Positions 1-6,608 of a stretch of 7,750 nt of DNA are shown one piece after another. The notes under the pieces were generated by a model, which saw only the letters and a program-made list of their open reading frames with translations, had not been told where the DNA came from and searched no databases. The DNA is from Deltaproteobacteria bacterium. Its GTDB lineage: Bacteria > Desulfobacterota > Desulfobacteria > Desulfobacterales > JAUVGT01. The stretch is from the NCBI GenBank assembly GCA_030593645.1, contig JAUVGT010000237.1:1-7750 (forward strand), read 5' to 3'. Every line of letters begins with the position of its first letter. Position 1 is the first letter of the stretch. The position numbers and the translations under genes are program-made.

Positions 1-23
1 GTTGCATTTAACACATCTCCGGT

Positions 24-51
24 GAATTTCACGGCAACACGCCGTGAATTC
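24..51. repeat. Inverted repeat / hairpin near the left edge
   Basis: The arms TTCACGGC (28-35) and GCCGTGAA (41-48) are perfectly complementary around a 5-nt AACAC loop. The stem extends to 24-51 if one T (27) is bulged. No clear U-run follows on either strand, so an intrinsic terminator is not well supported. It could be the end of a gene to the left, or a protein-binding or processing site. Confidence 0.5.
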
Positions 52-79
52 ATACCGATTCGGATCAAACTTCTATAAC

Positions 80-93
80 TAAAATATATTTTA
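80..93. repeat. 14-bp perfect AT palindrome
   Basis: TAAAATATATTTTA reads the same on both strands. It sits in a very AT-rich stretch (about 70-165) with no credible gene. It could be an operator half-site pair or part of a promoter region, but in AT-rich DNA such a palindrome is only weak evidence of function. Confidence 0.35.
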
Positions 94-250
94 ACTCACG
101 CTCTATAACACAGTAATAATCAAACAGCAAATTATTATTAAAATTCAATATTTTAACCAGAAAACATCGGAGTCTGAATTTCGTCAGGGACCTGTTATGG
201 CCAATATAGTAGTGGTAGGCGAGATAAATCGCACAATGCCGCGAACACAA

Positions 251-285
251 TCCTGCCTTCGCCAAACGCCGTCGCTAAAGCTCCC
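251..285. repeat. Copy of GC-rich dispersed repeat
   Basis: Positions 260-285 match 1138-1163 at 22 of 26 bases, including the shared core CTAAAGCT. The copy ends a few bases past the stop codon of the minus-strand exported-protein gene. Base composition differs sharply from the AT-rich flank. I infer a small non-autonomous dispersed repeat (REP- or MITE-like); nothing here encodes a transposase. Confidence 0.45.
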
Positions 286-291
286 ATTATT

Positions 292-798
292 CTATTCTGT
301 GGTTGTGGATCTTATTGTTCGCTTCTTAATTCTCGGCTTTTTTTCGATTTTCTGAATCGGGGCCTTTATTACTTTAATGATCTTTACAGATGTTTTGGGA
401 CTCATGGGATAATAAATTCCCCAGACGAGGTAGAAATCGAAAGTATCAGTGGATTTTGCATTTGAGGGAACGGTAAATCCTTTGGTGAAATAAATGAGTT
501 TCTGTTGTCCGGGTCCGGGGTAGTTTGGAAAGCGGTCTTCTGTTTTCCAGCTAAAATCATGACGTGTTACCCAGCATTCAATTTTGGTTCCCGGCGGCAC
601 GGTAAAATCGGGATTGTGATACACAGTGGCTTTAAATTTTACGACTGTACCCGGTTTAACTTTTGCGGAAGGGGTGACCGTAAGATATGAGGAGATCACA
701 TTTGCAGCCAGGGCATTGCCGCAGAAGATGATGATCCCGGCAGCCATCAACAGACCAGTCCATAATGGAAAATATATCCGTCTCGGGGTTTTATTCAT
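292..798 (-). CDS. Small exported protein of unknown function (168 aa)
   Basis: I do not recognise a named family. The N-terminus is a classic Sec signal peptide: basic n-region with R6-R7, hydrophobic core at about residues 15-27, and an A-L-A site at 29-31, so cleavage is likely after Ala31 or Ala32. The mature protein of about 137 residues has alternating hydrophobic and polar residues, many Val/Thr/Lys, and a pattern such as VKPGTVVKFKATVY (47-60), which suggests an Ig-like beta-sandwich; that is inference. There is one Cys in the mature part (C75 in KIECWV). The last 25 residues or so form a Lys/Arg-rich tail. No lipobox, anchor or sortase signal is seen. The start is supported by AGGAG (807-811 on the plus strand) eight bases upstream of ATG. 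The gene is divergent from the kinase operon and may act outside the inner membrane, possibly near the kinase's periplasmic sensor, but no direct link is visible. Confidence 0.8.
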   Translation of the reverse strand: MNKTPRRIYFPLWTGLLMAAGIIIFCGNALAANVISSYLTVTPSAKVKPGTVVKFKATVYHNPDFTVPPGTKIECWVTRHDFSWKTEDRFPNYPGPGQQKLIYFTKGFTVPSNAKSTDTFDFYLVWGIYYPMSPKTSVKIIKVIKAPIQKIEKKPRIKKRTIRSTTTE

Positions 799-806
799 TT
801 TTAATT

Positions 807-811
807 CTCCT
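807..811 (-). promoter_or_regulatory. Ribosome binding site of the exported-protein gene
   Basis: On the minus strand the sequence reads AAAAAGGAGAATT, giving AGGAG with an 8-nt spacer to the ATG at 798. This is the best Shine-Dalgarno in the window and fixes the start of the 168-aa protein. Confidence 0.75.
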
Positions 812-959
812 TTTTACAATTCGTTCTTTTTCATTCTTCTACATTCATTTTTTAATAAATCAGGTCATGAATCTGTGAAAATTTATGCCTATAACTATTG
901 GTCGACGTAATGCGCAAAAAGGTTCAAAATTATTTAAGTACGGAGAAGACAGATGTTTG

Positions 960-973
960 GAAACCACTTCTAA
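960..973 (+). repeat. 14-bp direct repeat, copy 1
   Basis: GAAACCACTTCTAA is identical to 1558-1571. The flanks of the two copies differ, so the identity is confined to the motif. It lies upstream of the exported-protein gene and overlaps the predicted start of leftward transcription. It could be a shared operator or the short flanking repeat of an old insertion. Confidence 0.5.
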
Positions 974-977
974 TTAA

Positions 978-1006
978 ATGATACGATTTCAGGTGTTTCA
1001 CTGCAA
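978..1006 (-). promoter_or_regulatory. Candidate leftward sigma-70 promoter
   Basis: On the minus strand, TTGCAG (-35, plus-strand 1001-1006) is followed by a 17-bp spacer and TATCAT (-10, 978-983; five of six consensus bases). Transcription would start near 971 and give a leader of about 170 nt before the exported-protein start at 798. The first copy of the 14-bp motif (960-973) would overlap the start site, a usual place for a repressor. Confidence 0.4.
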
Positions 1007-1014
1007 GGGATTTA

Positions 1015-1043
1015 TTGTGATAACATCATATCATTCATATAAT
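1015..1043 (+). promoter_or_regulatory. Candidate rightward sigma-70 promoter
   Basis: TTGTGA (1015-1020, four of six consensus bases) and a perfect TATAAT (1038-1043) are separated by exactly 17 bp. This is the best sigma-70 match found. Transcription would begin near 1050, about 615 nt before the kinase start, so the product is either a very long leader or a separate short RNA. No open reading frame starts close behind it. Confidence 0.5.
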
Positions 1044-1117
1044 ACCTGGTCCCATGGCCAGTCCAGAGATAAAAGGCTTTGCCTTAAGAAAATAATACAC
1101 CTAAGAAATAAATCAAA

Positions 1118-1250
1118 GTGACTAAAGTTTCCACCGTCGCCAACCTCCGTCACTAAAGCTTCCGCCTACGCCAAAGGCTTCGGCGAGTCAAGATGGCGGT
1201 CAGGAGGCTATGGCGGACAGGCCGGAGTCGCTATAAGCTCCGTCTTTTAA
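1118..1250. repeat. GC-rich degenerate repeat cluster
   Basis: A GC-rich island in AT-rich surroundings. Positions 1118-1148 and 1149-1179 are tandem 31-bp units with 22 of 31 bases identical. The second unit runs into an imperfect palindrome at 1169-1185. Further right, a 13-base motif beginning ATGGCGG occurs twice with one mismatch (1193-1205 and 1210-1222), and a diverged unit containing GTCGCTATAAGCTCC occurs at about 1228-1241. A related copy lies at 251-285. The pattern resembles small palindromic dispersed elements, but the family is not identified. Confidence 0.5.
1223..1248 (+). terminator. Possible weak intrinsic terminator
   Basis: CGGAG (1223-1227) pairs with CTCCG (1238-1242) around a 10-nt loop, and TCTTTT follows directly. 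The stem is short and the U-tract poor, so this is tentative. If real, it would end the transcript from the 1015-1043 promoter after about 200 nt. It also falls inside the repeat cluster, so the palindrome may simply be part of the repeat. Confidence 0.2.
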
Positions 1251-1490
1251 ACAAAAACAGACAGGATTCATTAACAAGGCATTTTAATCACTTTAGTGCA
1301 CAAGGCACTTTGTTTTCCCATGGGTATCTGTCATCAATAGGGCCATGGCGGCCCCTTCGGACCCATATATTGTCAGAATATTGACATAACAGCGGTTTTT
1401 AATTGGATCCATTATTCCGTTCTAATGTCAGATTCTTGTGTAACCAACTTATATTACATCGGTTTTCAAGTATTCCTATCAGACATATTG

Positions 1491-1506
1491 CGGCATAATT
1501 ATTGCT
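1491..1506 (+). promoter_or_regulatory. Candidate sigma-54 (-24/-12) promoter of the kinase operon
   Basis: CGGCAT, five bases, then TTGCT places the invariant GG (1492-1493) exactly 10 bases before the invariant GC (1504-1505). The match to TGGCACG-N4-TTGCW is good in the -12 element and partial in the -24 element. Transcription would begin near 1517, leaving a leader of about 150 nt before the kinase. Use of this promoter would need a bacterial enhancer-binding activator, none of which is encoded in the window. Confidence 0.35.
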
Positions 1507-1557
1507 TAAATTATAGCTGAGATTTTGTTTTATATTTTCATATGGTTATGGTGAAAA

Positions 1558-1571
1558 GAAACCACTTCTAA
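1558..1571 (+). repeat. 14-bp direct repeat, copy 2
   Basis: Identical to 960-973 (GAAACCACTTCTAA), 598 bp apart and in the same orientation. It lies about 95 bp upstream of the kinase start, just before a TATAAA (1575-1580) that could be a -10 element, although no good -35 accompanies it. Confidence 0.5.
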
Positions 1572-1605
1572 GGCTATAAAATACCATTGTCCCGGTTAAT
1601 AGAAC

Positions 1606-1627
1606 CAATATCGGGAAACAATATCGG
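1606..1627 (+). repeat. 9-bp direct repeat upstream of the kinase
   Basis: CAATATCGG occurs at 1606-1614 and again at 1619-1627, a 13-bp period, ending about 38 bp before the kinase start codon. Such spacing could make a tandem binding site or influence translation, since no clear Shine-Dalgarno precedes the kinase. Function is inferred only. Confidence 0.3.
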
Positions 1628-1665
1628 TATATATCCAAATCAAACAAAACGATGACGGTTATCTT

Positions 1666-4600
1666 GTGATGAAAAGAGTTGATAACAGCAAAAATGAGAA
1701 GATATCTCAGGTCCCTTTTTACCGCAGGCTTGATTGGACCCTCCTCATGAGTTTCCTGGTACTATCCCTTATCCCCATGCTGGTTGTAAGCATAATCAGT
1801 AATCAAAATGCCTATGACAGTATCCGTGAAAAAACAGAAAAAACCCTGATATCGGTCGCCGAAGGAAAAACGAGGGAGATTGATACTTATTTCAAAGGCA
1901 TTATAATCGATTTACAGCTTCAGGCTGAAATGGATACAAATACAAGACTCATATCTGAACTTGCTGATACTTTCTCTGCGAGTGAAATACAGCTTGTCGA
2001 TTTTGTGAAAAGTTACAGATGGGAATTGCTCGTGGATGAACAGGCCGGCGATTTGAAAAAGTTTCGTCAGACATACGGCTACCAGGATATTTTTCTTATC
2101 GATACCAAAGGCAATATACTGTTTACAATAGCGGAAGCTGATGACCTGGGTACGAATCTTTTTCATGGCCCAGATTCAGGAACTCTACTTGCCGATGCCT
2201 GTTTGAGGGCTCTTGAAACAGGGGACCCGGCATTTTCGGATTACGACAAATACACGCTTTCCGGGCGCAGTAAAATATGTGCTTTTGTCGTGGATATTAT
2301 CGTAAACGACGCGGGAGAAAAGGTCGGGCTGATTGCCTTCCAGATTCCAATCGGGTCAATCGACACGATTATGCAGACAAAAATAGGCCTGGGAAAGACA
2401 GCCGAAGCTTATCTGATCGGTCCTGATAAAAAAATGCGCTCCAACTCGATCTTAAATGAAGAAAAGACTGTTCTGGGCAATGAGATTATAACGGAACAGA
2501 CCAAACTGTGGGAGCAGCAGATCGGTATTGGCACAGCTGTTGAGAAAAAGGGGAATTCCGCATTTATTTATACCGGCCCGCATCTTAAGCAAGTTCTTGG
2601 AATCTATCGAAATATAAATATTTGTAGTGTGCCTTTCGGGGTTATTGTTGAAATCGAAAAGGGAGAAGCTTTTGCTTCTATTACTAAACTCAGAAATATT
2701 TCATTTGGACTTTTGAGTATAACCGGTATTTTAGTTGCGTTAATTGCTGTGATCATTTCCAGGCATATTGTCCGTCCGGTACTGACACTTACGGCAACCG
2801 CGGGCCGCGTGGCGGGTGGCGACCTTGATCAGGTTGTTGAGAATGAATCGAGAAACGAAATAGGCGCGCTAACAAGCAGTTTTAATGAGATGATCGGCAG
2901 CCTGAGACGGGCCCGCGATGAAGACAGCGAACAGAATTGGTACAAAACGGGTCAGACGAAACTCAATGATCAACTGCACGGAGATCACGGTATGGCCGCA
3001 CTCAGTCGAAATATCATAACATTTCTGGCTGAATACCTTTCTGCACAGGTCGGCGCGATATATATAGCCGGAGAGAATGGTACTTTAAGACTTACCGGAA
3101 GTTACGCGTATGGAAAAGATGATATTCAAAAAAACAAGTTTGATTCCGGTGAGGGCATGATTGGGCAGGCGGCTTTGGGAAAGGAAATTATCATCCTTAC
3201 AAAAATTCCTGACAATTATATCGCAATAAGCTCCGGCCTTGGTAAAACAACCCCCAGAAATATTATTCTTCTGCCTTTTATCCGTGACGGGAAGGTTATC
3301 GGAGTCATCGAGCTGGGTTCGATTCATGATTTTTCCGAGAGGGGCATCAATTTTTTAAACCTTGTCACTGACAGCATCGCCATTGCGATCCACTCAGAAG
3401 AGTCCCGTTCACAGGTACGTAAGCTGCTTGAGCAGACACAGATACAGCAGTCAGAACTTCAGACCGCAAATAGAGGACTGAAAGCACAGGCCGAATCATT
3501 GAAAAAATCGGAAACTCACCTTCAGACTCAGCAGGAAGAACTTCGCCAGACAAATGAAGAACTGGAAGAACAGACCCGGCTGCTTGAAAAACAAAAAGAG
3601 AAAATCAGAAAAAAGAATTTAGAATTGGAGGAAACAAGAGCTCTCATTGAAGAGAAAGCAGAAGATCTTGAGCTTACCAACAAATACAAATCGGAATTCC
3701 TGGCCAATATGTCCCATGAACTCAGGACTCCGCTAAACAGCATTATGCTTTTATCCAAACTCCTTTATGATAATAAAGGCGGGGAGATGACGGGAAAACA
3801 GGTTGAATTTTCTAGAACTATTTATTCTTCGGGGGTTGAGCTTCTTGGGTTAATAAATGAAATTCTGGACCTCTCAAAAGTGGAATCCGGTAAGATGCTG
3901 CTCCACTTGGAAGATATCGGTTTACGTGACATTGTGGGTACAATGGAACGTAATTTCAACCCAGTGGCTCGTGATAAGGGAATCAGCCTGAATATCGATC
4001 TCACCGCGGGATTACCGGAGTATATCCGTACAGATCAGCAGAGAATTGAACAGATTCTTAAAAATCTCCTTTCAAATGCTTTCAAGTTTACTGACAGCGG
4101 GAGTGTTATTCTTTGTATTGGACGTCCGGAACATGAAACCGATCTTTCAAAGAGCGGACTGAACCCCGAAAAGGCAATTGCGTTTTCAGTTACCGATACA
4201 GGCGTTGGGATTCCGAAAGAAAAGCATGAAATTATTTTTGAGGCGTTCCAGCAGGCGGACGGGACAACCAGTAGAAAATTTGGTGGAACCGGTTTGGGTC
4301 TTTCAATTTCACGGGTATTTTCAGGCTTGCTTGGCGGAGAACTCCACCTGAAGAGTGAAAAGGGACAAGGAAGTACTTTCATACTTTATGTTCCGGAACA
4401 CCTTAAAGACCCGGAGATCACTGAAGTTGATGTTAAAAACTTACGTCTGGAATACAGGGAAGATTTAGTCACAAGAATACCGGGGAAAAAAGAAAATCCT
4501 CAATCCGTGAAACAAAATCGTGACTTGAGCAAAGACTTCATCCGTGATGATCGAAAAACAATGACTCCCGAAACCAAGTCTATCCTGATTATTGAGGATG

Positions 4601-5742
4601 ATCCCAGTTTTGCTCGAATTTTACGTGATGTATCACAAGAAAAAGGTTTCAAGGTCCTTGTGGCCGGAGATGGAGAAACAGGCCTGCATTTTGCAGATTA
4701 TTACAAACCAAGCGGTATTATCCTTGATATCGGGCTTCCCGGAATGGATGGATGGACGGTGATGTCCAGATTGAAAGATGATCCAAAAACGAGGCATATC
4801 CCGGTCCATTTTATTTCAGCAATTGATAAGAGTATTGATGCCATGAAAATGGGTGCTGTGGGTTATTTCACAAAACCAGTGAGCCTGGAACGGCTTGATC
4901 AGGCCTTCAAGAAAATTGACCGTGTCATTTCGAAACCTGTCAAGAATCTTTTGATCGTTGAAGATGATGAAATGCAGCAGATGATTTGTTCTGAGCTTTT
5001 GGGTGATTCGGGTGTAAAAGTAACCGTTGCTTCCACTGGGCGAGAAGCCGGTGAACTGCTCAAAATGGGTGATTTTGACTGTATGGTCCTTGACATTGAT
5101 CTCCCTGACATTTCAGGTGTTGAACTTCTTTCCAGAATCAGGAAGAAAGAAGAAAAATTTCCAATACCCGTAATCGTTTATACCGGTAAAGAACTTACGA
5201 AGAAGGAGAAAACGACACTCAATAATTATTCTGAAAGCATTATTATCAAAGGGGAAAAATCACCCGCAAAACTTCTTGATGAAACAACATTATTCCTGCA
5301 TCGGGTTGAATCCGATCTCCCGAAAGAAAAAAAAGAGATGCTCAGGATGATCCATGAAAAAGAATCGATACTGGGAAACAAGAAAATATTGGTTGTTGAT
5401 GATGATATGCGAAATGTATTTGCCCTGACCAGCCTTCTTGAAGAAAAAGGAATGAAGGTCATTGTCGGGAAAAACGGGAAACAGGTTTTAAAGCGCCTTG
5501 AAAAGGATCCCGATATTGACTTGGTTCTGATGGACATCATGATGCCGGAGATGAACGGATACGATGCAATGAAGGTGATCCGGAAACAGGAAAAATATAA
5601 GAAACTTCCGATCATTGCCCTGACGGCAAAAGCAATGAAAGGAGACAGGAAAAAATGTATTGAAGCCGGTGCCAGCGATTATCTGGCAAAACCGGTTAAT
5701 TCGGATAAACTGTTCTCCATGTTGAGAGTATGGTTGTATTGA
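1666..5742 (+). CDS. Membrane hybrid histidine kinase: Cache-HAMP-GAF-HisKA-HATPase with three receivers
   Basis: A 1358-aa sensor kinase. TM1 is about 25-45 and TM2 about 347-365. The periplasmic part between them has a double-Cache signature (DIFLIDTKGNILFT, 141-154, then DLGTNL), a fold that usually binds small ligands. HAMP spans about 367-419 (P371, E398), GAF about 441-577 and a long Gln/Glu-rich coiled coil about 579-675. HisKA carries H684 in MSHELRTP. The ATPase has the N box (N800, N804), G1 DTGVGIP (844-850), F box FEAFQQ (858-863) and G2 GGTGLGLS (873-880). Three complete receivers follow: REC1 972-1084 (D1021, S1051, K1070), REC2 1094-1214 (D1143, T1173, K1195) and REC3 1239-1358 (D1290, T1320, K1342). 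All key residues are present, so kinase and acceptors should be active. The start is GTG 1666 or the adjacent ATG 1669; neither has a strong ribosome binding site. First gene of the operon. The ligand is unknown. Confidence 0.95.
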   Translation: MMKRVDNSKNEKISQVPFYRRLDWTLLMSFLVLSLIPMLVVSIISNQNAYDSIREKTEKTLISVAEGKTREIDTYFKGIIIDLQLQAEMDTNTRLISELADTFSASEIQLVDFVKSYRWELLVDEQAGDLKKFRQTYGYQDIFLIDTKGNILFTIAEADDLGTNLFHGPDSGTLLADACLRALETGDPAFSDYDKYTLSGRSKICAFVVDIIVNDAGEKVGLIAFQIPIGSIDTIMQTKIGLGKTAEAYLIGPDKKMRSNSILNEEKTVLGNEIITEQTKLWEQQIGIGTAVEKKGNSAFIYTGPHLKQVLGIYRNINICSVPFGVIVEIEKGEAFASITKLRNISFGLLSITGILVALIAVIISRHIVRPVLTLTATAGRVAGGDLDQVVENESRNEIGALTSSFNEMIGSLRRARDEDSEQNWYKTGQTKLNDQLHGDHGMAALSRNIITFLAEYLSAQVGAIYIAGENGTLRLTGSYAYGKDDIQKNKFDSGEGMIGQAALGKEIIILTKIPDNYIAISSGLGKTTPRNIILLPFIRDGKVIGVIELGSIHDFSERGINFLNLVTDSIAIAIHSEESRSQVRKLLEQTQIQQSELQTANRGLKAQAESLKKSETHLQTQQEELRQTNEELEEQTRLLEKQKEKIRKKNLELEETRALIEEKAEDLELTNKYKSEFLANMSHELRTPLNSIMLLSKLLYDNKGGEMTGKQVEFSRTIYSSGVELLGLINEILDLSKVESGKMLLHLEDIGLRDIVGTMERNFNPVARDKGISLNIDLTAGLPEYIRTDQQRIEQILKNLLSNAFKFTDSGSVILCIGRPEHETDLSKSGLNPEKAIAFSVTDTGVGIPKEKHEIIFEAFQQADGTTSRKFGGTGLGLSISRVFSGLLGGELHLKSEKGQGSTFILYVPEHLKDPEITEVDVKNLRLEYREDLVTRIPGKKENPQSVKQNRDLSKDFIRDDRKTMTPETKSILIIEDDPSFARILRDVSQEKGFKVLVAGDGETGLHFADYYKPSGIILDIGLPGMDGWTVMSRLKDDPKTRHIPVHFISAIDKSIDAMKMGAVGYFTKPVSLERLDQAFKKIDRVISKPVKNLLIVEDDEMQQMICSELLGDSGVKVTVASTGREAGELLKMGDFDCMVLDIDLPDISGVELLSRIRKKEEKFPIPVIVYTGKELTKKEKTTLNNYSESIIIKGEKSPAKLLDETTLFLHRVESDLPKEKKEMLRMIHEKESILGNKKILVVDDDMRNVFALTSLLEEKGMKVIVGKNGKQVLKRLEKDPDIDLVLMDIMMPEMNGYDAMKVIRKQEKYKKLPIIALTAKAMKGDRKKCIEAGASDYLAKPVNSDKLFSMLRVWLY

Positions 5743-5743
5743 A

Positions 5744-6586
5744 ATGCCAGATAATAAGAATGATGAAATAGAGCTCGAGCTGCTGCTGCGGACAATATAT
5801 CTAAAATACGGTTATGATTTCAGGGATTATGCAAAGGCTTCCATCCTGCGAAGAGTGTTGCGCAGGAAATCATTTTCAGGGTTTAATACAATATCTGAAA
5901 TGCAGCACAGGATACTCAATGACACAGTATTTTTTGAAAAACTCCTCCTTGACTTGTCTGTAAATGTTACAGAGATGTTTAGAGATCCCACTTTTTACAG
6001 AGCCTTAAGGGAAAATATAATACCGCTCTTAAGAACAAAAGAGTTTATCAAAATTTGGCATGCCGGATGCGCTACCGGCGAAGAGGTTTACTCTATGGCT
6101 ATCCTGCTTAGGGAGGAAAATTTATATAAAAAGACTCGTCTTTATGCTACAGATTTTAATGAAGATGTTCTCAAGAAAGCAAAAGAAGCCATATATCCGG
6201 TTGACAGGCTGAAAGAATACACCCGGAGTTACATTAAAAGCGGCGGTCTGGAATCATTCTCAGATTATTATACGGCCAGATATGAATTTGTGATTCTGGA
6301 TCAGTCATTAAAGGAAAACGTCATTTTTGCCGACCATAATTTGGTTACGGATGATATCTTTGGTGAGATGGACATGATATTATGCAGGAATGTTCTCATC
6401 TATTTTAATAAAGATTTACAGAGCCGTGTTTTAAAACATTTCAGGGATAGTTTGTGTGACGGCGGGTATCTCTGTCTGGGCTCCAAAGAGAGTATTCGGA
6501 TGTCAGAATGTTCGGAATATTTTGATGATGCGGTTAAAAAAGAAAAAATATACAAAAAAAGGTCAAGTACGGGTAGATCTTTTTAA
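5744..6586 (+). CDS. CheR-type SAM-dependent glutamate O-methyltransferase (280 aa)
   Basis: CheR enzymes transfer methyl groups from S-adenosylmethionine to glutamates of chemoreceptors in the cytoplasm. The helical CheR N-domain covers about residues 8-60. The catalytic domain has NVTEMFRDP (74-82, with the conserved Arg80), SAM motif HAGCATGEEVYS (106-117), acidic D137 in LYATDFN, ADHNL (196-200) and CRNVLIYFN (214-222). The length is normal for a free-standing CheR, with no TPR or receiver fusion. It starts one base after the kinase stop codon with no clear Shine-Dalgarno, so translation is probably coupled to the kinase. No MCP, CheB, CheA or CheW is in the window, so its substrate may be something other than a chemoreceptor, or encoded elsewhere. 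Homologues beside multi-receiver kinases are known; their methylation target is generally unclear. The general symbol cheR fits the family but is not assigned because orthology to chemotaxis CheR is not shown. Confidence 0.93.
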   Translation: MPDNKNDEIELELLLRTIYLKYGYDFRDYAKASILRRVLRRKSFSGFNTISEMQHRILNDTVFFEKLLLDLSVNVTEMFRDPTFYRALRENIIPLLRTKEFIKIWHAGCATGEEVYSMAILLREENLYKKTRLYATDFNEDVLKKAKEAIYPVDRLKEYTRSYIKSGGLESFSDYYTARYEFVILDQSLKENVIFADHNLVTDDIFGEMDMILCRNVLIYFNKDLQSRVLKHFRDSLCDGGYLCLGSKESIRMSECSEYFDDAVKKEKIYKKRSSTGRSF

Positions 6587-6608
6587 ATCATTCAAAAAGT
6601 GAATTATT

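Larger units (their letters stand above)
1..291. other. Gene-free stretch left of the exported-protein gene
   Basis: No reading frame here has a convincing start, ribosome binding site or protein-like composition. A minus-strand frame of 66 codons (65-265) is made of repeat-derived and AT-rich sequence and is not called. The stretch contains a hairpin (24-51), an AT palindrome (80-93) and a GC-rich dispersed-repeat copy (about 251-285). Confidence 0.6.
799..1665. other. Long divergent intergenic region (867 bp)
   Basis: No protein gene is supported on either strand. The 63-codon plus-strand frame at 1193-1384 runs through the GC-rich repeat and lacks a ribosome binding site. The region holds candidate promoters on both strands, a GC-rich repeat patch, two copies of a 14-bp motif, a 9-bp direct repeat close to the kinase start, and several short palindromes (1046-1061, 1295-1309, 1318-1325, 1340-1354). 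Its length and density of signals suggest regulation, possibly with a short RNA. Confidence 0.6.

Noticed and set aside
65..265. 66-codon minus-strand frame downstream of the exported-protein gene
   Set aside because: It begins inside the GC-rich repeat, continues through AT-rich sequence, has no ribosome binding site, and its translation has no protein-like pattern.
505..910. Plus-strand frames opposite the exported-protein gene
   Set aside because: They overlap a minus-strand gene that has a signal peptide and a strong ribosome binding site; their translations look like antisense shadows.
1295..1309. Hairpin AGTGC-ACAAG-GCACT followed by a T-rich stretch, as a terminator
   Set aside because: The stem is only five base pairs, the T-run is interrupted, and no gene ends just before it.
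1340..1354. GGGCC/GGCCC palindrome, plus nearby CCCATGGG (1318-1325) and 1046-1061
   Set aside because: Short GC palindromes around CATGG/CCATGG cores; suggestive, but too short and unaligned to support a defined site.
1193..1384. 63-codon plus-strand frame in the intergenic region
   Set aside because: The first third is translated repeat sequence (Arg-rich), there is no ribosome binding site, and composition is not protein-like.
960..1571. Complete mobile element between the 14-bp direct repeats
   Set aside because: There is no transposase or integrase frame and no terminal inverted repeats just inside the direct repeats, so an intact element is not supported.
4035..5615. Several minus-strand frames of 70-129 codons inside the kinase gene
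   Set aside because: They are Ser/Phe-rich antisense shadows of a strongly supported plus-strand gene with intact domain motifs.
5740..5746. Frameshift or fusion between the kinase and CheR genes
   Set aside because: REC3 reaches its natural end before the TGA, and CheR has a full N-terminal domain starting at its own ATG, so two separate coupled genes fit better.
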